A stretch of 64,000 bases of DNA from Microbacteriaceae bacterium VKM Ac-2855 (GTDB lineage Bacteria; Actinomycetota; Actinomycetes; Actinomycetales; Microbacteriaceae). The DNA is taken from NCBI GenBank assembly GCA_013204985.1, contig JABMLG010000001.1, positions 306,574-370,573 on the forward strand. The letters run 5' to 3'. Numbering within the stretch: the stretch's first letter is position 1; every line of letters begins with the position of its first letter. The position numbers and the translations under genes were made by a program. Under the pieces are notes generated by a model. It saw nothing but the letters and a program-made list of their open reading frames with translations, ran no database searches and was not told the origin of the DNA. Shown one piece after another: positions 45,344 through 54,748 of this stretch.

Positions 45344-45594
45344 AGGCGGCGTTCGGTGAAGATCGTTTTCATCGCGTCTCGACAGCGGCTCGCTCGTTGA
45401 GCCCTCGACGTCTGGCGGCAGCAGTGTCACAGTCGCGGAAGGAATCACTGGCGATCAGTGCTTCGTCCAGCTCACTGCGGCGGCCGTTGTCGACGAGCGA
45501 TGGACTGCCATTACATTTCGGGCACCGCCTCCTCGCAGATGAAGCGCGTGACGCAGGCGAGGCGATGGCAGACAGGAGGGCATGGCGGATCGCG
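45344..45594. other. 251-base gap, nothing recognised
   Basis: Lies between two converging genes. No motif, hairpin or coding signal was recognised. Confidence 0.4.
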
Positions 45595-46161
45595 TCACAA
45601 AGCGTACGGCTCCAGGACCGCGCGCACGTACTGGGTGAGTGCGGCGCGCATCGTCTCGCGGTCGACTCCGTTCAGGGATGGGTCGATTCCGGCGACCATC
45701 AGTCCCCCGCCGGCTGCCGCGAGGGCGACGCGCGCGGCAGCGCTCGGTTCGCGCCCGATCAGGAGAGCGTCCATCTGTGCAGTGTGACGCTGGTACCGCT
45801 CGTCGGAGCGGAGGATGCGGGTCATCTCGGGATCACGAGGCAAGGTCGCCGCGAAATCGCGATGGTCGAGCACGAGTGCGACCAGGCCGGTGACGGTCAT
45901 GTCGAACCGCGTGACCTGCGTCGGCTGCATCGACGCGTCCTCGACGAGCGAACGCAACTGCTCGATCGCGGGCTCCGCAGTGGCCAGCACGATCTCATCC
46001 TTCGACTTGAACTGGTGGTAGACGGCGGCCTTCGTCACCCCGATGTGATCGGCGATCATCTGCAACGACGTGCCGTGCACGCCATGCTGCGCGAACAGAG
46101 TGCGCGCGGCGTCGAGCAATCTCAGTCGGCTGCTGCCCGTACTGCCGGGGGGTCTGCCCAT
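45595..46161 (-). CDS. TetR-family regulator of the P450 operon
   Basis: 188-aa repressor. The N-terminal HTH is MIADHIGVTKAAVYHQFKSKDEI (cited as MIADHIGVTK and AAVYHQFKSK); the rest is the ligand-binding helical domain with a C-terminal TQYVRAVLEP. The ATG at 46161 has AAGGAG upstream; an open frame extends further into the operator but lacks homology. It is divergent from the ferredoxin reductase gene, and a long palindrome lies between them, so it almost certainly represses the P450 operon and itself. Confidence 0.88.
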   Translation of the reverse strand: MGRPPGSTGSSRLRLLDAARTLFAQHGVHGTSLQMIADHIGVTKAAVYHQFKSKDEIVLATAEPAIEQLRSLVEDASMQPTQVTRFDMTVTGLVALVLDHRDFAATLPRDPEMTRILRSDERYQRHTAQMDALLIGREPSAAARVALAAAGGGLMVAGIDPSLNGVDRETMRAALTQYVRAVLEPYAL

Positions 46162-46225
46162 ACGCGCACTCCTTTGTCTGAGCGATTGTACGCGAGCCTG
46201 AGTGTCCGCCGAGTACTCGTGGCCT

Positions 46226-46249
46226 AAAACTAGCCGAGCGGCTAGTTTT
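46226..46249. promoter_or_regulatory. TetR operator, perfect 24-bp palindrome
   Basis: Arms AAAACTAGCCG (46226-46236) and CGGCTAGTTTT (46239-46249) around a 2-base centre. It sits between the TetR gene and the reductase, 38 bases upstream of the reductase ATG. Confidence 0.8.
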
Positions 46250-46286
46250 GATGACATCGAGATCCCGACCAGGAACAGGCCGAACC

Positions 46287-47555
46287 ATGTCGAAACCTGA
46301 AGCCAATGGAACACCGCTCGAGCAGAGCGTGCTGATCGTCGGCGCGAGTGCTGCCGGGCTGGCGACTGCCGAAGCCCTCCGTCGTGGGGGTCACCGCGGC
46401 GCACTGACCCTCCTCGATGCAGAGGCGCACCCGCCGTATGATCGGCCCCCTCTGTCGAAGCAGCTGCTCGCGGGTCAATGGGACCGGGAACGCGTGGAAC
46501 TGCGCCCCGCAGGAATGCTCGCTGACCTCGATGCGAACTTCCTCCTCGGCCACCGCGCGGTACGGCTGGATGTCGACGATCGCTCGGTCACCATCGACGA
46601 CGGCCGCCGGCTGAGCGCCGACGCCGTCGTGATCGCGACCGGGGTGACCCCACGTCGCCTGCCGGGCCAGGACCAGCTCACCGGAACGCACGTGCTGCGC
46701 TCGCTCGACGACGCGCTGCGGCTGAAGGACTGCCTCGATCCCGGCCGCAGGCTCGTGGTCATCGGGAACGGCGTCCTGGGCTCCGAGATCGCCGCGACCG
46801 CTAGCGGCCTCGGCGTCACCGTCACTCTCGTCGGCGCGGATCCCATCCCCATGCAGCGCCAGCTCGGTCGCCTGAGCGCCTGGCAACTCGCCATCCTGCA
46901 CCAGCAGGCGGGCGTGGTGCTCCGCGGTGGGAGCCGAGCCACGCGCTTGCTCGGACAAGGCGGTCACGTGTGCGGTGTCGAGCTCGACACCGGCGAGTTC
47001 CTTCCGGCGGACGACGTGGTCGTCGCGATCGGCTCCGATCCTCAGACGGGCTGGCTCGAGCAGAGCGGACTCCGATTGGACGACGGGGTCGTCTGCGACG
47101 CCGGGTGCTCGGCGGCACCCGGTGTGTGGGCCGTCGGAGACGTCGCTCGCTGGCAACACCCGTTCCTCGGCAGTCAACGGTTCGAGAACCGCACCAACGC
47201 GACCGAGCAAGCACTCACCGTTGCTCAGAACATCCTCGGAGGCGAAACCGACTACGCGCCGATCCCGTACTTCTGGACCGATCAGCACGGCATCAGGGTC
47301 ATGGTGCACGGGGCGATCCCCGCGGATGCACACACGGTCATCACCGATGGCGATCCGGCGGCTGGCCGCTTCGTCGCGATGGCCTTGTCCGCGCAGGACG
47401 CCAGCCCCGTCGGCGTCCTCGGCTGGGGGATGCCCAAGCAGACCCGGCTCCGTCGAGCAGAACTCGTCGAAGCCCGCGATCGCGCGGGCGCGATGCCCGA
47501 CACGCCTCGCATGACGACTCCTGAAGCCTCTCGCCTCAGGTACTCACCCGCCTGA
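46287..47555 (+). CDS. Ferredoxin reductase (FAD-dependent, P450 partner)
   Basis: 422-aa rubredoxin/putidaredoxin-reductase-type flavoprotein that passes electrons from NAD(P)H to the ferredoxin encoded downstream. The FAD-binding motif VLIVGASAAGLATAEAL starts near residue 13, followed by PYDRPPLSKQLL, the second dinucleotide motif VVIGNGVLGSEIAA, and WAVGDVARW for the flavin ribityl region. The C-terminal Reductase_C domain contains PYFWTDQHGIRVMVHG. The ATG at 46287 fits the FAD motif position. First gene of a three-component P450 operon. Confidence 0.92.
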   Translation: MSKPEANGTPLEQSVLIVGASAAGLATAEALRRGGHRGALTLLDAEAHPPYDRPPLSKQLLAGQWDRERVELRPAGMLADLDANFLLGHRAVRLDVDDRSVTIDDGRRLSADAVVIATGVTPRRLPGQDQLTGTHVLRSLDDALRLKDCLDPGRRLVVIGNGVLGSEIAATASGLGVTVTLVGADPIPMQRQLGRLSAWQLAILHQQAGVVLRGGSRATRLLGQGGHVCGVELDTGEFLPADDVVVAIGSDPQTGWLEQSGLRLDDGVVCDAGCSAAPGVWAVGDVARWQHPFLGSQRFENRTNATEQALTVAQNILGGETDYAPIPYFWTDQHGIRVMVHGAIPADAHTVITDGDPAAGRFVAMALSAQDASPVGVLGWGMPKQTRLRRAELVEARDRAGAMPDTPRMTTPEASRLRYSPA

Positions 47556-47601
47556 ACGCGGGCGCAATGCTCCACCGAAACCCCGACACGGAGGAAAACG
47601 A

Positions 47602-48834
47602 ATGCCCATCAGCACCGATCATCCGGCCGACAACGATGCACTCGAAAGCATCGGCTCCTTCCCGCTTCAGCGAGACGCGCAGTGCCCGTTCGACCCTCCT
47701 CCCCGAGGACTCGAGGCCCAAGAAGCCGGCCCTCTCACGAAAGTGACGCTGTGGGACGGCAGCACCCCCTGGTTCGTCACCCGCTACGACGAGCAGCGAC
47801 AGCTTCTTGCCGACCCGCGTGTCAGCGCCGATGTCTCCAAAGCCGGGTATCCCGGACCCTCCGCGACCGAAGGGGACGCGGGACTGAGCTTCATCCTTAT
47901 GGACGACCCCGAGCACGCCCGGTTGCGGCGGATGGTGACCGCACCCTTTATGGTGAAGCGCATCAACGCCATGCGACCGGCTATTCAAGAACTCGTCGAC
48001 AGCTTGATCGACGACCTCCTCGCCGGCCCTCATCCGATCGACCTCGTCGAGGCGTTCGCGCTTCCGATGCCATCGCTGGTGATCAGCCGGCTGCTCGGCG
48101 TTCCCTACAGAGACCACGACTTCTTCCAGCGCAACAGCAAGATCTTCGTCAGCCGCGACAGCACACCCGCCCAGACGCGCGAGGCAATGGGTGCGCTCGA
48201 CTCCTACCTTCGCGCGTTGATCGACGTGAAGCTCGCCGAGCCGACGGACGACGTCTTCTCCGACCTCGCGGGGCGGGTGGATGCCGGGGAGCTCACCCGC
48301 GAAGCAGCTGCGCAGATGGGCGTCCTGCTCCTGATCGCCGGGCACGAGACGACCGCGAACATGATCGCATTGGGCACGCTCGCGCTGCTCGAGCACCCCG
48401 ACCAGCTCGCGCACCTGCGCGACTCGGGCCAGCCCGATCTTGTCGTTTCCGCGGTGGAGGAGCTGCTGCGCTACCTCACGATCACTCATGACGGCCGCAA
48501 GCGCGTCGCGCTCGAGGACATCGAGATCGCCGGCCAGACCATCAAGGCGGGGGACGGGCTGATCATGGCGACCGATCTCGGGAATCGTGATCCCGAGGCG
48601 TTCGAGAACCCCCACGCGCTCGACCTGCGGCGCGATGCCCGCCACCACGTCGCCTTCGGTTTCGGCGTGCACCAGTGCCTCGGCCAGCCTCTGGCCCGAG
48701 TCGAACTGCAAGTCGTCTACAGCACCCTCTTCCGACGCATCCCCACACTCGCTCTCGCGACGACCCTCGACCAGATCCCGTTCAAGCACGACGCTCACAT
48801 CTACGGCGTGCATTCGCTCCCTGTCACCTGGTGA
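47602..48834 (+). CDS. Cytochrome P450
   Basis: 410-aa soluble class I P450. The I-helix oxygen-activation motif is AGHETT (246-251), ExxR is E287-R290, and the heme loop FGFGVHQCLG places the thiolate ligand at C359. Residues before the I-helix (LLIAG) are hydrophobic. Overall it resembles the CYP105 group, which includes steroid- and xenobiotic-hydroxylating enzymes, but the substrate cannot be read from sequence. It is preceded by a GGAGG ribosome site and flanked by its own reductase and ferredoxin. Confidence 0.93.
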   Translation: MPISTDHPADNDALESIGSFPLQRDAQCPFDPPPRGLEAQEAGPLTKVTLWDGSTPWFVTRYDEQRQLLADPRVSADVSKAGYPGPSATEGDAGLSFILMDDPEHARLRRMVTAPFMVKRINAMRPAIQELVDSLIDDLLAGPHPIDLVEAFALPMPSLVISRLLGVPYRDHDFFQRNSKIFVSRDSTPAQTREAMGALDSYLRALIDVKLAEPTDDVFSDLAGRVDAGELTREAAAQMGVLLLIAGHETTANMIALGTLALLEHPDQLAHLRDSGQPDLVVSAVEELLRYLTITHDGRKRVALEDIEIAGQTIKAGDGLIMATDLGNRDPEAFENPHALDLRRDARHHVAFGFGVHQCLGQPLARVELQVVYSTLFRRIPTLALATTLDQIPFKHDAHIYGVHSLPVTW

Positions 48835-48867
48835 AGAAGATCTTCGCCCTCACGAAAGGACTGGACC

Positions 48868-49062
48868 ATGAAGGTGATCCTCGATCAGAGCAAGTGCGTC
48901 GCCTCCGGGCAATGCGTCACTGCAGCCGACACCGTCTTCGACCAGCGGGATGAGGACGGCATCGCGGTCCTTCTCGACGAGAATCCCGGAGAAGACCGCG
49001 AAGCCGAGGTGCGTCAAGCGGCGGCCGTCTGCCCCGCGCTGGCCATCCGCATAGAAGCCTGA
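48868..49062 (+). CDS. [3Fe-4S] ferredoxin
   Basis: 64-aa electron carrier for the P450. The cluster ligands are in C-VASGQ-C near residues 10-16 and the final C in AVCPALAI; the position between them that is a cysteine in 4Fe-4S ferredoxins is not, so a 3Fe-4S cluster is expected. It is 33 bases after the P450, with a GAAAGGA ribosome site. Acidic overall, as usual for this partner role. Confidence 0.93.
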   Translation: MKVILDQSKCVASGQCVTAADTVFDQRDEDGIAVLLDENPGEDREAEVRQAAAVCPALAIRIEA

Positions 49063-49221
49063 GCTTCCGGAGATCTTCTGCTCGGACGTTCGCATCCACT
49101 CGCGGGCATTCCTTTCTTCGGGCCATGCCCTCGTCGAACGATGTCGTGATCGTCGTGTGTTCCATCAGACCCGCAATTCCCCCTCCCACCATGACCATCG
49201 CCGTCCCGCTGAAGGAACTTC

Positions 49222-50712
49222 ATGACAACGTCTGCAGAGACAGCCACCGAGCCGCATCGATCCCCTAGTGCTGCACCGAAGACGCGGGGCCTGGTCACCA
49301 CCCTCGCCTTCGCCGGAATCACGGCCGCTCTTATGCAGACGCTCGTCACACCCCTGATCGCGACCTTGCCCGTCATCTTCGACACGAGCGCATCGAACAC
49401 CGCCTGGATCATCACGGCCACGCTGCTCTCGGCAGGGGTCTTCGTACCCATCGCCGGTCGCCTGGGCGACATCCTCGGCAAGCGGCCGATGCTGATCGCC
49501 TGCACGGTCCCGCTCATCGTCGGCTCCATCGTCTGTGCGCTGGCACCCTCTCTCATGCTGATGATCATCGGCCGAGCACTGCAGGGCATGGGAATGGGAA
49601 TGCTCCCCCTGGGACTCGCGGTCCTCCGCGATGTCCTCCCGCGAGAGAAACTCTCCCCCGCGATCGCGCTCGTCAGCGCCACCATGGGGGTGGGCGGTGC
49701 CATCGGACTCCCCATCGCCGCCGCCGTCGCCGAGTTCGCCAGTTGGCGCGTGCTCTTCTGGGGAGCGGCAGCACTCGCCGTCGTCGTCGCGGCTCTCATC
49801 ATTCTGTTCGTGCCCGCCACTCCCGCAGTCGCTCGAGGGCAGCGTTTCGACGTTCCCGGCGCGATCGGTCTCGGTGCAGGTCTCGTCGCGGTGCTCCTGG
49901 CCGTGTCGAAGGGCGGCGAGTGGGGATGGACTTCGGCACTCACCTGGGGGCTGATCGGAGGCGGTGTCCTCCTCCTCGTGCTCTGGGGCTGGTGGGAGAC
50001 CCGCATCCGCGATCCTCTCGTCGACCTTCGGACAACAGCACGGCCGCGCGTGCTCATGACGAACGTCGCGTCGATCTTCGTCGGCTTCGGGATGTACGCG
50101 AGCATGCTCGTGATCCCTCAACTGCTGCAGTACCCGACCTCCACCGGATACGGGCTGGGCCAGAGCATGCTGCAGGCCGGCCTCTGGATGGCGCCGGCGG
50201 GAATCATGATGATGGTCCTCTCCCCCTTCGCCGGCAGGCTCACCGATCGACGCGGACCGAAGATCACCCTCGTCGTCGGCACGGCGATCATCACCCTCGG
50301 GTACGTCATCAGCCAGCCGCTCCTCGGAACGGCGTGGGGGCTCCTCGTTATGTCACTGGTCGTCAACGCCGGCGTCGCCTTCGCCTACGGCGCCATGCCC
50401 ACGCTCATCATGAGTTCTGTGCCGGTCGGCGAGACCGCCTCCGCGAACGGTTTCAATATGCTGATGAGATCTCTCGGCACCACGATCGGCGCTGCCGTGG
50501 TCGGCGTCGTCCTCGCCGAGAACACCGTCGGCTCGGGCTCCGAAGCGCTCATCTCGGAGGGAGGATTCCGGCTGGCTCTTCTCACCGGTGGCGCCATCGC
50601 CCTGATCGCGGTCATCCTCGCGGCGCTCATCCCAGGGCCCCGGACGAAGGACGACGGTCCCGGCCGTTCGCGGTCGGGGGCCCACGGCCTGCAGAGTGCG
50701 AACAAGGGGTGA
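49222..50712 (+). CDS. MFS transporter, DHA2 (EmrB/QacA) type
   Basis: 496-aa drug/proton antiporter with about 14 helices. The motif GRLGDILGKRPMLI between helices 2 and 3 is the MFS motif A, and helix 5 carries GVGGAIGLPIAAAV (motif C of antiporters). It lies 159 bases downstream of the ferredoxin on the same strand and is followed by a convergent TetR gene, so it may export the P450 product or a toxic aglycone. The start at 49222 has AAGGAA upstream. Confidence 0.9.
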   Translation: MTTSAETATEPHRSPSAAPKTRGLVTTLAFAGITAALMQTLVTPLIATLPVIFDTSASNTAWIITATLLSAGVFVPIAGRLGDILGKRPMLIACTVPLIVGSIVCALAPSLMLMIIGRALQGMGMGMLPLGLAVLRDVLPREKLSPAIALVSATMGVGGAIGLPIAAAVAEFASWRVLFWGAAALAVVVAALIILFVPATPAVARGQRFDVPGAIGLGAGLVAVLLAVSKGGEWGWTSALTWGLIGGGVLLLVLWGWWETRIRDPLVDLRTTARPRVLMTNVASIFVGFGMYASMLVIPQLLQYPTSTGYGLGQSMLQAGLWMAPAGIMMMVLSPFAGRLTDRRGPKITLVVGTAIITLGYVISQPLLGTAWGLLVMSLVVNAGVAFAYGAMPTLIMSSVPVGETASANGFNMLMRSLGTTIGAAVVGVVLAENTVGSGSEALISEGGFRLALLTGGAIALIAVILAALIPGPRTKDDGPGRSRSGAHGLQSANKG

Positions 50713-50743
50713 ACAGCCGGTCACGTCGCAGGTGAACTCCCGC

Positions 50744-51364
50744 TCAGTCCGGATCAACGAGAAGGATCGAGCGGAGGAAGGTCTGCACTCCCTGCTCGAT
50801 CTCGACAGCCCCCGGGTTGTAGGACCACTGCAACTGAAGACCATCCTGGACAGCGATGTAGAGGTTCGCGAGCTGCGCAGGATCGGCGTCGACCTTCAGG
50901 AGGCCCTCGTCCTGCGCGTCCTGGAACGCACCCGTCAGGTACTCGCGGTAGTCGTCAAGGCGCTGAGCGAAGTACTCGTGCGCGGGATGGCTGACGCTGG
51001 ACGCTTCGGCCGAGATGATCGTGTGCAGCCGGATGATCCCCGGTTGCCCGGTATTCTCGCGAAGAACCCGCGCCTGGGCGGCGAACACGTCTTGGCGGGG
51101 CACGGACGTGACCACAGCGGCGGAGTCGTCATACCGACGCCGCAGAACCGAGTCGAGCAGCTCGGTCTTGGTGGGGAAGTGATGCAGGAGACCCGTGAGC
51201 GAGATCTCTGCTTTCGCTGCCACGTCCTTCATGGTCGTGCCGTGAAAGCCTCGTTCGCCGAACTGCGCGAGGCAGGCGTCGAGGATCCGCGTGCGTACCG
51301 CATCGGATTTCGCGTATCGGCCGCGGGGGCCGCGCGGCCGCGCGGCCTCTGTCGTTCGCGTCAC
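50744..51364 (-). CDS. TetR-family regulator (second)
   Basis: 206-aa repressor with HTH residues DVAAKAEISLTGLLHHFPTK (20 residues) and a helical effector domain, HPAHEYFAQRLDDYREYL in part. It resembles the TetR at 62172 in domain pattern (both have an HPA-EYF segment after a short linker). The start is uncertain: the GTG at 51364 gives a normal N-terminus (VTRTTEAARPRG) but no obvious ribosome site; the open frame extends upstream over the GH3 3' end. GTTCGC and GCGAAC arms at 51354-51373 overlap the start and may be an autoregulatory site. Confidence 0.8.
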   Translation of the reverse strand: MTRTTEAARPRGPRGRYAKSDAVRTRILDACLAQFGERGFHGTTMKDVAAKAEISLTGLLHHFPTKTELLDSVLRRRYDDSAAVVTSVPRQDVFAAQARVLRENTGQPGIIRLHTIISAEASSVSHPAHEYFAQRLDDYREYLTGAFQDAQDEGLLKVDADPAQLANLYIAVQDGLQLQWSYNPGAVEIEQGVQTFLRSILLVDPD

Positions 51365-51500
51365 GATGCGAACGCAGGTCGACCGACACGGCGGCACACC
51401 AGCCGCGCCGCATCCCGACGAGGCGCGACCGGTCGCACGTGCGGCGACCGGTCGGCCCACGCTGGACGTGCGGCAGGCAAGGCCGGGCGGGCCCGCGTCG

Positions 51501-53828
51501 TCATCGGCCCTCTGCTGTGACGCCGTCCGACGTCGACTCCCGAAGCTCACCCAGCCGCTTCAGCAGCCGCTCCCCCAGCAGAGGGAACGGCAGCTTGGAG
51601 GCCGCCATCGGCAGGATGGTCCGCAGCGGCATGGGGAGCACCAGAGGGAGCGTCGCATCGTCCCACTCCCCAGAGCCCTGAGTAGCGAACTGCGCCATCA
51701 TCTCCTTCAACGCCACGGAGCCATCGGCGTCGGCGAACCACTCGCCCATAGCCGAATCGAGCGTCAACTGAGGCGCCGGCTCCGTTCCCTCGAGGACGAA
51801 TTCCACCTCCGCGCGAACATCTCGAGAGGAGGCCGCCGCCTGAAGCCGGTACCTGCCGCCGCTGCGCGCCCACGCGCGATGGCGTGAACTCCAGAAGTCG
51901 AGGTCCGCGAGTGGAATCCGGGTCGTCACGACGACGCTGCTTCCTGCTGCGACGTCGACTTTCTCGAAGCCGACGAGCTCGTGTGCGGGACGGTCCTCCC
52001 TGGACGCAGGAGGAACCGAGTAGAACTGGACGATCTCCGCTCCGTCCCGCGCTCCCGTGTTCGTGATCCGCACCTCGACCTCCAGCGTGTCGTCGGCAGC
52101 CGTTACGACCAGGCTGTCGTACACGAACGTCGTGTAGGAGAGCCCGTGACCGAACGGATAGGCGACGTCCCGCTGCACCGAATCGAAGTGGCGGTATCCC
52201 ACGTAGATCCGCTCACCGTAGATCACGTCACGCCCGTCGCCCGGGAAGTTGTGGAATGAGGGACTATCGGCGAGAACGAGCGGAAAGGTCTCCGCGAGCT
52301 TGCCCGAGGGTGTGACGTCGCCGAAGAGGAGAGAGGAGGCGGCCGCACCCGACGCCTGGCCGGCGAGCCACATCTCGAGGATGGCCGCGACGCGCCGACG
52401 CCAGGGCTCGACGGCCACGACGCCGCCGTTCGCCAGGACGACGACAACCCGATCGTTCACTGCGCAGACCCGCTCGAGCATTTCGAGTTGATCGGAGGGG
52501 AGATCGATGGAGGAGCGGTCGAAGCCCTCCGATTCGTCCTCGTCGGGCAGGCCGAGGAACACCACGACGTCCCGCGCAGTGCTCGCTGCTTCCACCGCTC
52601 GATCCCCCATCTCCGGATCGGCCGCTCCATCGAGCGAGAATCCGGGCTCGAAGACGACCTTCCGCTTCGGAGCCCGGGCAGTGATGGCGTCGAGAGCAGT
52701 GTCCAATCGAGTGGGCACGACGTGGCTGCTGCCCGCCCCCTGGTATCGCGGGGTGCGGGCGAACTCGCCTATGACGGCGATCGGCCCCTCATCCTCGTCT
52801 CTCAGCGGGAGCAATCCGTCGTTCTCGAGGAGGACTGCGGACTGCTCGGCCATCTTCTGTGCGAGTGCGTGGTGCGCGTCGTGATCGAAAGCCACGGGAG
52901 CGTCGGCCCCACGCGAGCCGAAGGCCGAAGCCAACGCGGCGACGCGAGCGGCGGCACGGTCGAGAACCGACTCCTCGAGCGTGCCGTTCGTCACCGCTTC
53001 GATCAGGACTGCCGACCCCGCTCCCGTACCAGGCATGTCGAGATCGAGACCCGCCGCTACGGCGGCGATCAGATCGGACGCTGCCCCACCCCAATCGGAG
53101 ACCACGACGCCGTCGAAGCCCCATTCGTCTCGAAGGATCTCGGTGAGCAGCTTTCGATTCGTGATGACGGGCGTTCCGTTCACCGCGTTGTACGATGCCA
53201 TGACCGTCGCCGGCTCGGACGTCTCGACGACGCGCTGGAAGGCTCTGAGGTAGATCTCGCGCAGGGTTCGCTCATCGACCTGAGCACTGATGCTCATCCG
53301 GTCCGTCTCCTGATCGTTCGCCACGTAGTGCTTCACCGATGCCCCGACTCCCTGGGTCGCGAGCCCGCGTACCCAGGCGGCTCCGAGTTCTCCGGAGAGC
53401 AGAGGATCCTCAGAGAAGTACTCGAAGTTGCGGCCGCCGAGCGGACTGCGCTTGATGTTCACCCCTGGGCCGAGGAGGACGTCCACACCGAGTGCTCGAG
53501 CTTCCACACCGAGTGCGGCACCCAGATTCCAGAGCAGATCGCGGTCCCAGGAGCTAGCCGTCGCCGACGCGGTGGGGAAAGCCGTGGACGGTTCAGCGGC
53601 GTTGATCCCCAGGTGGTCGGTGCCCTGCGCCTGCCGCCGGACGCCGTGAGGTCCGTCCGAGAGAACCACCGCGGGGATTCCGGCCGACGGGACTGCCGTG
53701 GTATTCCAGAAGGCGAATCCGGAGACGAGCGAGGCCTTCTCGGCCAGGGTCATTGCGCTCACCGGGGCGTGGACGCCCCCGTGAGCGCTGCTGCTCTTGC
53801 TGCTCTTGCTGCGATCGCTCTCAGACAT
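51501..53828 (-). CDS. GH3 beta-glucosidase (second)
   Basis: 775-aa GH3 enzyme with the nucleophile D245 in GFDGVVVSDWGG, the SDGPHGVR loop, VNIKRSPLGGRNFEYFSEDP and KHYVANDQETDR motifs of beta-glucosidases, and a C-terminal FnIII domain (DGAEIVQFYS). The serine-rich first 20 residues are not a signal peptide. The ATG at 53828 overlaps the end of the SDR gene by 8 bases, so translation is coupled. It is closer to plant-glycoside beta-glucosidases than to the GH3 at 23457, and likely removes glucose from a glycosylated aglycone. Confidence 0.9.
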   Translation of the reverse strand: MSESDRSKSSKSSSAHGGVHAPVSAMTLAEKASLVSGFAFWNTTAVPSAGIPAVVLSDGPHGVRRQAQGTDHLGINAAEPSTAFPTASATASSWDRDLLWNLGAALGVEARALGVDVLLGPGVNIKRSPLGGRNFEYFSEDPLLSGELGAAWVRGLATQGVGASVKHYVANDQETDRMSISAQVDERTLREIYLRAFQRVVETSEPATVMASYNAVNGTPVITNRKLLTEILRDEWGFDGVVVSDWGGAASDLIAAVAAGLDLDMPGTGAGSAVLIEAVTNGTLEESVLDRAAARVAALASAFGSRGADAPVAFDHDAHHALAQKMAEQSAVLLENDGLLPLRDEDEGPIAVIGEFARTPRYQGAGSSHVVPTRLDTALDAITARAPKRKVVFEPGFSLDGAADPEMGDRAVEAASTARDVVVFLGLPDEDESEGFDRSSIDLPSDQLEMLERVCAVNDRVVVVLANGGVVAVEPWRRRVAAILEMWLAGQASGAAASSLLFGDVTPSGKLAETFPLVLADSPSFHNFPGDGRDVIYGERIYVGYRHFDSVQRDVAYPFGHGLSYTTFVYDSLVVTAADDTLEVEVRITNTGARDGAEIVQFYSVPPASREDRPAHELVGFEKVDVAAGSSVVVTTRIPLADLDFWSSRHRAWARSGGRYRLQAAASSRDVRAEVEFVLEGTEPAPQLTLDSAMGEWFADADGSVALKEMMAQFATQGSGEWDDATLPLVLPMPLRTILPMAASKLPFPLLGERLLKRLGELRESTSDGVTAEGR

Positions 53829-54555
53829 GCGCCAGGCCTGCGCTCTCGCCGCCATCCGCGACGAACTCCGCACCCGTCGAGAAGGAGGACTCGTCACTCG
53901 CGAGGAAAACGACCAGCTTCGCGATCTCCGTCATCTCCCCCATACGATGCAGCGCGACGTGATTCTGCGGGAACTCCATTCCCTGCAAGAGGGGCGTGCG
54001 GATGAGACCTGGGTGCACGGTGTTGACGCGGACGTTGTAAGGTCCGAGATCGAGCGCGGCACTCTTCGTCAACCCGCGGAGCCCGAACTTCGATGCGTTG
54101 TACCCGGTGATGCCTCCGTATCCCTGCAGGCCCGCATCCGAGGAGATATTGATGATCGAGCCGCGACCGGACGCCTTCAGGGCCTCGGTGGCGGACCGCA
54201 TCCCGTAGAAGGAACCGGTGAGGTTGACGTCGATCACCAGGTTCCAATCATCGACCGAGTGCTGGTCGAAGGGCGCGTTCCTCACGACCCCGGCGTTGTT
54301 GACGAGCACATCGAGACGCCCGAACTCCTCCAGCGCCACCGCGACCGCTGCGGTCCACTGGTCGTAGCTGCGCACATCGAGCGGGACGAAACGCGCCGAG
54401 GCGCCGATCTCCTCAGCGAGTTGACGACCGTCCTCCTCGAGGACGTCGCCGATCACGACCGATGCTCCCTCCGCAGCGAGTGCACGGGCGAACTCAGCAC
54501 CGAGACCGCGGGCGGCTCCGCTGATGAGGGCGACCTTGTCGTTCAAGCGATTCAT
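53821..54555 (-). CDS. SDR oxidoreductase, hydroxysteroid-dehydrogenase-like
   Basis: 244-aa classical SDR. The NAD motif is SGAARGLGAEFARAL, then NNAGVV, the catalytic serine in INISSDAG and the Y-x3-K in YNASKFG. The opening half (KVALISGAARGLGAE, DVLEEDGRQLA) is reminiscent of bacterial 3-alpha/20-beta-hydroxysteroid dehydrogenases. It overlaps the GH3 gene by 8 bases in one operon, which suggests oxidation of the hydroxyl freed by deglycosylation, though other alcohols remain possible. It is divergent from an MFS gene. Confidence 0.88.
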   Translation of the reverse strand: MNRLNDKVALISGAARGLGAEFARALAAEGASVVIGDVLEEDGRQLAEEIGASARFVPLDVRSYDQWTAAVAVALEEFGRLDVLVNNAGVVRNAPFDQHSVDDWNLVIDVNLTGSFYGMRSATEALKASGRGSIINISSDAGLQGYGGITGYNASKFGLRGLTKSAALDLGPYNVRVNTVHPGLIRTPLLQGMEFPQNHVALHRMGEMTEIAKLVVFLASDESSFSTGAEFVADGGESAGLAHV

Positions 54556-54748
54556 AAGAGGCCTTTCTTCGTGAGGCTGTCGACCAGCCCCCTCACTCGA
54601 TCACAGCCGCCACGAAAGTGCAATCGCGTTTCTGTTTTCAGCATCTCCGGCGGAGTTGCCGCCGACTAGGCTGGAGGCCCCCGTCGCGTTCGCGACGTGC
54701 GCCTCCCGAATCTCGGTGAGGCTCGGGTACGGTCTGGATCCTGCTGAC

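Noticed and set aside
51354-51373. GTTCGC/GCGAAC arms at the second TetR start as another copy of the integrase-element palindrome
   Set aside because: Only six bases per arm match, with a different spacer; the 86-bp repeat context is absent. More likely an autoregulatory TetR site or chance.
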